From Afipia sp. (GTDB lineage: Bacteria > Pseudomonadota > Alphaproteobacteria > Rhizobiales > Xanthobacteraceae), in assembly GCA_020056155.1 (NCBI GenBank), contig JAGVII010000827.1:1-16956 (forward strand): a DNA stretch of 16,956 nucleotides, given 5' to 3'. Below are positions 7,350 to 13,382 of this stretch, in pieces. The notes below the pieces were generated by a model, which was given only the letters and a program-made list of their open reading frames with translations, searched no databases and had not been told where the DNA came from. Position numbers and translations under genes: made by a program. Position 1 is the stretch's first letter. Every line of letters starts with the position of its first letter.

Positions 7350-8375
7350 TCAGTTCGCGACGTAGACGAGATCACGGTCCTTGCGCGGCGGCAGGAACTC
7401 ACGGGAGAAAATTTCCTTGGCCTCCGGTACGCGCTTGAGGTCGTAACCTTCGACTACCATGCCAATTGCACGGGTCATGCGATCGTCCTTGATATCGCCA
7501 ACGCCGATTTCCTTCATCTCGGGGGACACGATCAGCTTGTCGAAGGAATATTGCAGACGACGCTTCTCGACCGGAATGTTGACCATGTTGTCGAACGTGG
7601 CGACGGAGGCCATTCCCGCATTCTGATCCTTACCGATGGCGATGACGGCCTTGTTGATAGCGCGCACGAGACCGGCCACAGCCTTGGGATTGGACGCGAT
7701 CAGCTTTTTCGAAACAATGACGCCGTTTGAATAGAGATCGAGCCCGAAACTGCCAAACTGGAACCAGTTGAAATCCTTGTCTGGTTCCTGCCGGTTCAAA
7801 ACGAGATTGAAGTAGCTCGTGATGTTGAACACCAACGCAGCATCGATATCGCCCTTGATCAGCATCGGCTCCTGAAGATTCGGGGCCATATTGCTGACCT
7901 TGATCTTGTCCGGGGCGAGACCATTCTTCTTGATGAAAACCGGCAACAGCCGCGTGGTCGGCGTCCCCTGCGCACCGCCGAGCGTACGTCCCTCGAAATC
8001 CTTGATCGAATTGATGCCGCTGGACTTCTTGGCCACAATAGCAAAGGGAGGCTGATTCCAGAGCATATAGACCATCACCGGGGACTCGTCCGGCCGGGTT
8101 GATGCGTTCTGGATGATGGCGTTCACGTCGCCGAAGCCTGCATCCCACGCGCCGGACATGATGCGCGTGACTGTCGCACCCGATCCTTCGCCCTGATCGA
8201 TGACAACATTCAGGCCTTCTTCCTTAAAGAAGCCTTTGTCCTTGGCATAGAAGAACGCGGCGTCGCTGCCCTGCGTTTTCCAGCCAAGCGTAAACTTGAT
8301 CGTCGTCTCTTGCGCAAAGGCAGGTCCCGCAAGCAGAACGCTGCCGATGACCATGGCGCTGAGTCTCTTTAACAT
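7350..8375 (-). CDS. ABC transporter periplasmic substrate-binding protein (NMT1/SsuA-like)
   Basis: The 341-residue protein starts with a clear Sec signal peptide (basic MLKR, hydrophobic AMVIGSVLLAG, cut after AFA near residue 22). The mature part opens IKFTLGWKTQGSDAAFFYAK and GFFKEEGLNV, the NMT1/THI5-like pattern of binding proteins for sulfonates, nitrate, pyrimidines or aromatic acids. GEGSGATVTRIMSGAWDAGF is the ligand-hinge segment of that family. It is preceded by a good AGGAG site 24 bp after the permease gene ends, fitting the high expression normal for a binding protein. It delivers ligand to the permease and ATPase encoded just upstream. The neighbouring amidohydrolases hint at an N-heterocyclic or amide-type ligand (inference). 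Confidence 0.9.
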   Translation of the reverse strand: MLKRLSAMVIGSVLLAGPAFAQETTIKFTLGWKTQGSDAAFFYAKDKGFFKEEGLNVVIDQGEGSGATVTRIMSGAWDAGFGDVNAIIQNASTRPDESPVMVYMLWNQPPFAIVAKKSSGINSIKDFEGRTLGGAQGTPTTRLLPVFIKKNGLAPDKIKVSNMAPNLQEPMLIKGDIDAALVFNITSYFNLVLNRQEPDKDFNWFQFGSFGLDLYSNGVIVSKKLIASNPKAVAGLVRAINKAVIAIGKDQNAGMASVATFDNMVNIPVEKRRLQYSFDKLIVSPEMKEIGVGDIKDDRMTRAIGMVVEGYDLKRVPEAKEIFSREFLPPRKDRDLVYVAN

Positions 8376-8399
8376 GACATTCTCCTGACGTGATGATGG

Positions 8400-9176
8400 T
8401 TAGGTTGCAAAGAGGTCGTTCTTGCGCGTTGCCCAGCCGGTTACGCGGGCTTCTATCAAAGAGAAGATGACGTAGAGGATCACTCCCAGGGCTGCGAGAA
8501 TGAAGAGGCAGGCGAACACCAGTGGAACGTTGAAGTTCGATGATGCGCTCATCATCACGTTGCCGATGCCGCGATTGGACGCCACGGTTTCCGCCAATAC
8601 CGCGCCGACAAAGGCATAGCTCACGGCGACCTTCAGCGAGGCGAAGAAGAACGGCATGGTGCGCGGCAATCCGACATTCCAGAGAATGTCCATCTTGCTG
8701 GCGCCGAGGGCCTTGAGGACATCCTCAAGTTCCGGCTCGGTGGTCGCAAGACCAGTCGCGATGTTGACCACGATGGGGAAGAAGCAGATCGACAGCGCGG
8801 TCAGTACAGCGGGCACAGTGCCGGAGCCGAACCACAATACGAAGATCGGAACCACAGCGACTTTCGGGATGGAAGAAAATCCAACCAACAGCGGATAGGC
8901 AGTGTCATAGGCCACTTTCGATACGCCAATGATCGCGCCAAGCACCACACCAAGACCTACGCCAAGCGCAAAACCTGCCATTGTGGTTCCCAGCGTTTGC
9001 AGGATGTGAGGCCACAGTGCGGGAAAACGATCCACGAGCGTCTCAGCGATCTGCGACGGCCGCGGAAGAATGAGATCCGACATGCCCGTGATCAGGCAAA
9101 ATAGCTCCCAGCCAATAAAGAAGACGATGATCAGCCCCAGCGACCAAAGCTTCTGGCGCATGCCCCGCATTGTCAT
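8400..9176 (-). CDS. ABC transporter permease (SsuC/TauC-like)
   Basis: The 258-residue inner-membrane subunit has about six hydrophobic helices, beginning with LWSLGLIIVFFIGWELFCLI. The cytoplasmic EAA-type loop lies at residues 151-172 (EDVLKALGASKMDILWNVGL), the surface that docks to the ATPase. Sequence and length fit the BPD_transp_1 permeases of sulfonate, taurine and nitrate importers. The start codon overlaps the stop of the ATPase gene by four bases (ATGA), so the two are translationally coupled. The binding-protein gene follows after 24 bp. A single permease gene implies a homodimeric channel, as in SsuABC. Confidence 0.92.
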   Translation of the reverse strand: MTMRGMRQKLWSLGLIIVFFIGWELFCLITGMSDLILPRPSQIAETLVDRFPALWPHILQTLGTTMAGFALGVGLGVVLGAIIGVSKVAYDTAYPLLVGFSSIPKVAVVPIFVLWFGSGTVPAVLTALSICFFPIVVNIATGLATTEPELEDVLKALGASKMDILWNVGLPRTMPFFFASLKVAVSYAFVGAVLAETVASNRGIGNVMMSASSNFNVPLVFACLFILAALGVILYVIFSLIEARVTGWATRKNDLFAT

Positions 9177-10027
9177 GACGACTGCTCCGTTTGCCCGCCG
9201 CTGCCGGCCCGTGCATCGACGATCAGCTCGCGCAGCCGCTGATTGAGCGCGACGAACTCGGGCTCGAATGTCATGGGGATGGTACGAGGCCGGGCGAACG
9301 TCACGCGGCTATCATCGACGATCCGCCCCGGACGCGCGCTCATCACGCAGATCCTGCTGCCGAGAAAAGCCGCCTCACGAAGATCATGCGTAACAAGGAG
9401 GACCGTGGGTTTGTGCGCGAGCCAGAGATTCTGGAGGATCGTCCACAGCTCTTCCTTGGTGAATTGATCGAGCGCGCCGAAAGGCTCGTCCAGCAACAGC
9501 ATGCGCGGCTCGTGAATGAGCGCGCGACACAGATTGGCGCGCTGAAGCATGCCGCCCGACAACTGCCACGGATAACGCGGCGCAAATCCCTTCAGACCAA
9601 CCTGCTCGAGCAAGGCATGTGCCCTGTCGCGAAATGCCAGCTTGCGCTGCTTTCTGAACTGGGAGCGAAACGGCTCCACGACCTTCAGCGGCAGCATGAT
9701 ATTCTGTTCGATCGTGAGCCACGGCAGCATCGTTGGATTCTGGAAGGCCATGCCGATGCGTAGCGCCCTTACCGACACCTCGCGCCCGCCGACAATCACG
9801 ACACCGCTGGTCGGCCGGACAAGGCCGCTCACAAGCCGCAAAATCGTCGATTTTCCGCAACCGGAGGGACCCACGAGCGCCAGAAATTCACCATCTGCAA
9901 TCGTGAGGTTGGTCTCGGACAGCGCCGGAGTCGCCGAGGCGCCCTGCCCGAACGTCACCGACGTCGCCGAAAGCTGAATCGCCGGCGTGGTGACTTTATG
10001 CTCTGCTGCAACGGTATTGCTTCCCAT
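9173..10027 (-). CDS. ABC transporter ATP-binding protein (SsuB/TauB/NrtD-like)
   Basis: From the chosen start the protein has 284 residues, with Walker A GPSGCGKST (about 53-61), Q-loop (FQNPTMLPW), signature LSGGMLQR (about 156-163), Walker B MLLLDEP (176-182), D-loop FGALD and H-loop LVTHD. It powers import through the permease encoded next. The frame is open up to 10174, with ATGs at 10174, 10060, 10051 and 10027 and no good Shine-Dalgarno sequence at any. I prefer 10027: it gives normal family length, avoids overlap with the divergent regulator gene, and leaves the palindromes at 10046-10077 outside the coding region. The ATG at 10060 is the main alternative. Confidence 0.88.
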   Translation of the reverse strand: MGSNTVAAEHKVTTPAIQLSATSVTFGQGASATPALSETNLTIADGEFLALVGPSGCGKSTILRLVSGLVRPTSGVVIVGGREVSVRALRIGMAFQNPTMLPWLTIEQNIMLPLKVVEPFRSQFRKQRKLAFRDRAHALLEQVGLKGFAPRYPWQLSGGMLQRANLCRALIHEPRMLLLDEPFGALDQFTKEELWTILQNLWLAHKPTVLLVTHDLREAAFLGSRICVMSARPGRIVDDSRVTFARPRTIPMTFEPEFVALNQRLRELIVDARAGSGGQTEQSS

Positions 10028-10045
10028 CGCCAGAGCTGACGCAAT

Positions 10046-10177
10046 TTGCATGCTGTTCATGACAGAAAGTGCATGCAATTGCGATGCCAGTTGAAATCCA
10101 CTTGAAGTACTGGCACTTTCCAGATCAGCCTCAGATCGTGGATTCGAATTAGGCAATGGAGCTGCAAAATGCATGCA
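10046..10177. promoter_or_regulatory. Divergent control region with three TGCATGCA-type palindromes
   Basis: Three copies of a GCATGC-centred palindrome lie between the transporter ATPase and the GntR gene. TTGCATGC is at 10046-10053, and TGCATGCA is at 10070-10077 and 10170-10177. The last two share the ten bases GCATGCAATT exactly 100 bp apart; the first two centres are 23 bp apart. Short palindromes of the form TTGNNNNCAA are common operators of GntR/FCD repressors, so these are probably sites for the adjacent regulator. The third covers the regulator's own start codon, which suggests autorepression. Promoter hexamers could not be assigned with confidence. Confidence 0.55.
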
Positions 10178-10951
10178 ATTCGGGCGCAGGGCCGTGCCGC
10201 TCGAGGTGCTAAAGTGGAGCGATCCACCACTCCCGAGCCGGCGAAGCCATTGAAACCATCAGACAAGGTCGGGACGATCTGCAGGGCCCTGAGGCGCGCA
10301 ATCATGGAGCAGGCGCTTGAGCCAGGCGCCAAGTTGCCTGAGGATGCGCTCGGCGAACGGTTTGGCGTCAGCCGTACCATTGCGCGCTACGCTCTAGGCC
10401 AGCTTGCATCGGAGGGACTTGTCGAGCTTCGCCGCAACAGGATCGCGGTCGTTGTTACTCCGAGCTGGCAGGACGCCCGCGACACATTCGATATCCGAAT
10501 GGAGCTGGAGCGGCTGGTCGTCCGCCAACTTGCGGGCCGCTTGAGCAAAAGCCAGGTCACGCGCCTGAAGGCGCATGTCGAAGCCGAGAGCGCAGCACGG
10601 GAGGGGCCAAACCCGATCTCTATCCGTCTCGCGACAGAATTTCACATTCTGCTCGCAACCATGACGAACAGTCCGGTTCTGGTCCGGTACGTCAGCGAGG
10701 TCGCTTACCGGTGCTGTCTGACCTTGGCGCTGTACAGCAGGCCCCATTCAGCGGAATGCGGCATCACAGAGCATCTGGGGATTATCGATGCACTCGAAAG
10801 AGGTGACGCGACGAGGGCAATGTCGCTGATGCATTCGCACCTTGATTCAGTCGCGGAACGCGCCTTGGTTGTGCCAGCGGCGGCGCGCGGACGCGACCTG
10901 CTTGAGGTACTGGCGCCCTATACGGACGAAGCCACGCAGCATAACGGTTGA
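10169..10951 (+). CDS. GntR family transcriptional regulator, FCD subfamily
   Basis: The 260-residue regulator has a winged helix-turn-helix at about residues 33-97. Its hallmark segments are LRRAIMEQALEPGAKLPEDA, LGERFGVSRTIARYALGQL and GLVELRRNRIAVV. An FCD ligand-binding domain follows, with the usual metal or ligand set D108 (DIRMELE), H159 (EFHILL), H202 (EHLGII) and H224 (MHSHLD). The start at 10169 is supported by GGAG seven bases upstream; the roughly 30 residues before the HTH are Pro/Lys-rich. It is transcribed away from the importer genes, the typical layout for a local repressor released by the pathway substrate or an intermediate. It may also control the minus-strand genes further left (inference). 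Confidence 0.9.
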   Translation: MHAIRAQGRAARGAKVERSTTPEPAKPLKPSDKVGTICRALRRAIMEQALEPGAKLPEDALGERFGVSRTIARYALGQLASEGLVELRRNRIAVVVTPSWQDARDTFDIRMELERLVVRQLAGRLSKSQVTRLKAHVEAESAAREGPNPISIRLATEFHILLATMTNSPVLVRYVSEVAYRCCLTLALYSRPHSAECGITEHLGIIDALERGDATRAMSLMHSHLDSVAERALVVPAAARGRDLLEVLAPYTDEATQHNG

Positions 10952-10957
10952 TGCTCA

Positions 10958-10985
10958 GGGGCGCGACCAAATTTGCGCCTGCATT
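10958..10985 (+). terminator. Possible weak terminator after the GntR gene
   Basis: A hairpin GGCGC (10960-10964) / GCGCC (10975-10979) with a 10-base loop lies 8 bp after the regulator stop and is followed by TGCATTTT. The stem is only five pairs plus one G-U and the T tract is interrupted, so this is a weak call. Confidence 0.3.
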
Positions 10986-11042
10986 TTGCTCACGGCGATG
11001 TTCGTCTGCGCTGCGCTATTTGAACTCTTCCTCATCCGCACC

Positions 11043-11117
11043 TCGAGGGTTACACTGCATACTCTGCGTTATGCGGCGGCGACCTGGCTCATGTAGGCTG
11101 GTGTCGACAAATGGGAA
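11043..11117 (+). pseudogene. Tyrosine recombinase (integrase) C-terminal relic
   Basis: The frame reads VTLHTLRYAAATWLM, then TAG at 11094, then AGVDKWE. Intact alphaproteobacterial phage-type integrases have HTLRHTAATWLMQAGV followed by a W-E motif here. So the relic keeps the H-x-x-R box (His codon at 11058, Arg codon at 11067), has Tyr for the second His, and carries TAG where CAG (Gln) is expected. Neither the N-terminal core nor the catalytic Tyr region is recognisable in the flanks. It marks an old integration event beside the catabolic locus. Confidence 0.6.
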
Positions 11118-11475
11118 CGGCATTGGTCCGAGACCAGAGGCCTCACACTACCGACTCAAGCTATTGAAATCGTTGGTGGTGGAGGCAGTTACGTGGCAAC
11201 CGGTCTCTGCGCCGATTTCCCTGCTAACAGGGAATTATCAGGGAAAATCGCATGGATTTAGCTTGGTCGGACGGCCCGAGTGACAAAAAGGGCCAATTCG
11301 TGGGAACTTTCGACGAAATTCCCTAAGCGAGATAACAGGGAATAAATCTTAGAGATCAGGGAATTCCACAGCGGGAACAGGGTAAGCGTAGTAAGCGTCC
11401 ATTTATCGCACACTTTTCCTGTGGCTCGTAAGCACGATCTGTTCTCGTTCTCGATTTGCAAATGAGGAGAGCGAG
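11118..11475. other. Gene-free stretch between integrase relic and IS66 tnpA relic
   Basis: No gene is supported. The left part holds a plus-strand frame reading LKSLVVEAV, resembling sequence often seen just after rhizobial integrase genes. The middle holds the CAGGGAA repeat patch (11217-11381). The right part holds the presumed IS66 left end (from about 11391) and leader of tnpA, including GAGGAG just before 11476. Confidence 0.5.
11217..11381. repeat. Cluster of CAGGGAA direct and inverted repeats
   Basis: The heptamer CAGGGAA or its complement recurs: TTCCCTG at 11217-11223 facing CAGGGAA at 11228-11234 (7-bp arms, 4-base loop), CAGGGAA again at 11239-11245, and ATTCCCT at 11318-11324 facing AGGGAAT at 11336-11342. 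CAGGGAATTCC follows at 11357-11367 and ACAGGG near 11378. I recall such repeats as common in intergenic DNA of Bradyrhizobium near integrases; their role is unknown to me. Confidence 0.6.
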
Positions 11476-11863
11476 ATGGTGGACGAGAACGGAGCATGGA
11501 CGCGTCAGGGCGAAGCTTTCTGGCGGGCGATCTTCAAGGCCGAGCCGCAGCCGCCCGAGCGTAAGCTGCTCTACCGGCGTCGAGGCCTATGTCCTCCCTT
11601 AAGTCCTCTCCTTAGCCCGGGGGCTTATTCCTCCTCATCGGCAGGTCCGATTGTTCCGCGACCACGAGAAGGTCATCGGCGACGATTCAGCGAGGCGGAC
11701 AAACACCAAATTCTCGATCAGGCGGGGCAAGACGGAGCGAGCGCCGCTGAGATAGCCCGCCGCTATGGGATCGATAGCCGCGTTCTGCGCCGATGGAAGC
11801 AAGAACTGGCGGCCGCCACGTTCGTCACCGCACAAATCACCGATGCGGAGACCGTGTCATCAC
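11476..11863 (+). pseudogene. IS66 tnpA relic with internal deletion
   Basis: The translation MVDENGAWTRQGEAFWRA jumps directly to FKAEPQPPERKLLYRRRGL. From memory of rhizobial IS66 TnpA proteins, about 35 residues (a segment containing a second WRA) are missing between these, an in-frame loss between two WRA-coding copies. The C-terminal DNA-binding part is well kept: EGHRRRFSEADKHQILDQA, ASAAEIARRYGIDSRVLRRW and FVTAQITDAE. The frame then runs by chance into tnpB sequence and stops at 12009. TnpA is the small helix-turn-helix accessory protein of IS66 transposition; this copy should be non-functional. Confidence 0.65.
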
Positions 11864-11866
11864 GAC

Positions 11867-11964
11867 GTTACTCCCTCCAATGTGAAGGTGCATTTCGCTC
11901 TCGGATTCATCGAATGCGCAAAGGGATCGATGGCCTCGCCATGTTGGTGCAGGGCGTGCTGCAG
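11867..11964 (+). pseudogene. IS66 tnpB relic, frameshifted and truncated
   Basis: One frame reads PSNVKVHFALGFIE and, after a shift at about 11911-11914, another reads MRKGIDGLAMLVQGVLQ. Together these match the TnpB start (SNVKVHLALGFTDMRKGIDG). The expected GAC-ATG is GA-ATG, a one-base loss. The match stops after VLQ, so most of TnpB is gone. Confidence 0.7.
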
Positions 11965-12056
11965 TCGCGCCGCTGCAGGAAAGGCTCGCCGAGCATGAGA
12001 TCAAGATAGCGAAACGAAACAAAGCAGCCCGATCATTTCGCCAGCCCAAGCTCGGA
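11964..12056 (+). pseudogene. Probable IS66 tnpC fragment
   Basis: From 11964 a frame reads VAPLQERLAEHEIKIAKRNK, like the coiled N-terminal segment of IS66 TnpC transposases. It is joined to tnpB where CTGCAG occurs twice (11959-11964 and 11973-11978), so the junction may be a deletion at a short repeat. Short and uncertain; the homology ends before the HlyD gene. Confidence 0.4.
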
Positions 12057-12070
12057 TTGGGTTTTAGTCA

Positions 12071-13381
12071 CTACCGTTCTCTAAAGGCCTTCACGATCTG
12101 GTCGTGAAGCGGTTTAAGAAGATAAGACATCACCGAACGGGTGTCGGTTTGCACAAATGCCTCGACCGGCATCCCAGGAATCGGTTTCAAGCCTTCGAGA
12201 CGTGCAAGCTCATCCTTAGGCAACGCAATTCTCGCAACATAATAACTTGCTCCTGTTTTCTGATCCAACGCAATATCAGCGGATATTCGGCTAACAACTC
12301 CACTTATCTCTGGAGTGGTTCTCTGGTTGAACGCAGCAAATCGTAGGCTTGCGCGCTGACCAATTCGAAGTTGATCAATATCTTGCGGTGCAATCCGAAT
12401 CTCAACTGTCAGCAAATCATCTTCCGGAACAATCAGCATCAACTGCTCGCTCGGCCCAATTACACCACCGATTGTATGGATCGATATCTGATGCACCGTA
12501 CCGCGCTGTGGTGACCTTATATCTATCCTCTTAAGTTGGTCTTCCGCGGCAACCTTTCTCTCCACCAGCTCGGCTACTTTTCCCTGTATTTCACGGAGCT
12601 CCTTGGCAACGTCGCTACGTAGATCTTGATCAATCTGGATAATTTGCAATCCCGTTTCTATCCTCTTGCCTTTCGCCTGCGCTGCAGCAGCCGCGAGCTG
12701 ATTGCTTTCCCCGTCCAGCCTTACAGCCTCGCGTTCGAGCAACATCACGCGGCTGATTGGAATAAGTTTCTTTTCCAAGAGCTCTCGCACGCCGACGAGC
12801 TCCCGATTGATAAACTCGATCTCCTTGCGCTTGGATGCCGATTGCCCAATCAGCCCAGTGATCTCTTCCTGGAGTTGCCCTATGCGCTCCTCAAGTTGAG
12901 CTTTTTGTCCCTGACGCGCGGCCTTCCGCAATTCGAACAGCTTGCCCTCGCCTGCCACGACACCGGCCACATCCAGCCTATCATCCGCCCGCAACAGGTC
13001 CTGTGGAAAGGAAATTTGGGGCGCGTCGTCCCGTTCAGCTTCAAGGCGCGCACGCCTTGCTGCAAGCTCATTGAGACTTTTCAAGATGATCGCGAGGTTG
13101 GCCTGGGTAACGGTTTCGTCCAGACGAAGCAAAGTATCTCCGGCTTCGACTTTGGTGCCATCCTTTACTCGTATTTCTCCAACGACTCCCCCGGTCGGAT
13201 GCTGAACCTTCTTGACATCGGACTCGACGACCAACGTTCCGGGCGCGATAACAGCGCCGGCCAGTTCGGTTGTCACGGCCCACCCTCCTACACCGCCAAC
13301 CAGCAGCACGAGCGCTATGCCCCCCAGAATAATGTTCCGCTGGATGGATTTGTCCGGAACACTTATTGGTCCGCTTTTCAT
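12071..13381 (-). CDS. HlyD-family membrane fusion protein of a type I secretion system (PrtE-like)
   Basis: From the chosen ATG the protein has 436 residues: a short cytoplasmic tail, one inner-membrane helix (IILGGIALVLLVGGVGGWAV) and a biotinyl-lipoyl-like half motif (VQHPTGGVVGEIRVKDGTKVEAGDTLLRLD). A long coiled-coil hairpin follows (roughly residues 100-280, rich in Glu/Leu/Arg), then the second lipoyl half (IRSPQRGTVHQI) and a beta-barrel domain. The C-terminus SYLLKPLHDQIVKAFRER is typical of the PrtE/HlyD type I adaptors. It bridges the ABC exporter to a TolC-like channel. An upstream in-frame ATG at 13444 lies inside the exporter gene; the ATG at 13381, one base after the exporter's TAG, is preferred because it gives the normal family start. 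Confidence 0.9.
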   Translation of the reverse strand: MKSGPISVPDKSIQRNIILGGIALVLLVGGVGGWAVTTELAGAVIAPGTLVVESDVKKVQHPTGGVVGEIRVKDGTKVEAGDTLLRLDETVTQANLAIILKSLNELAARRARLEAERDDAPQISFPQDLLRADDRLDVAGVVAGEGKLFELRKAARQGQKAQLEERIGQLQEEITGLIGQSASKRKEIEFINRELVGVRELLEKKLIPISRVMLLEREAVRLDGESNQLAAAAAQAKGKRIETGLQIIQIDQDLRSDVAKELREIQGKVAELVERKVAAEDQLKRIDIRSPQRGTVHQISIHTIGGVIGPSEQLMLIVPEDDLLTVEIRIAPQDIDQLRIGQRASLRFAAFNQRTTPEISGVVSRISADIALDQKTGASYYVARIALPKDELARLEGLKPIPGMPVEAFVQTDTRSVMSYLLKPLHDQIVKAFRER

Positions 13382-13382
13382 A

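Larger units (their letters stand above)
11391..12056 (+). mobile_element. IS66-family insertion sequence relic
   Basis: The left end is suggested by GTAAGCGTCC at 11391, matching the GTAAGCG terminal motif of IS66 elements; a partial tandem copy GTAAGCGTA precedes it at 11382. Inside are broken tnpA, tnpB and probable tnpC fragments in the normal IS66 order, all on the plus strand, in less than 0.7 kb where an intact element is about 2.5 kb. No matching right inverted repeat was seen before the secretion genes, so the element is internally deleted and truncated on the right. Confidence 0.65.

Noticed and set aside
9173..10174. ATPase start at the first ATG (10174)
   Set aside because: It would overlap the divergent regulator's start, add about 49 residues unlike the family, and put the operator-like palindromes inside the gene.
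12045..12064. CCCAA/TTGGG hairpin followed by TTTT as a terminator
   Set aside because: The stem has only five pairs and the T run is on the plus strand after dead IS66 DNA; it does not face the adaptor gene it adjoins.
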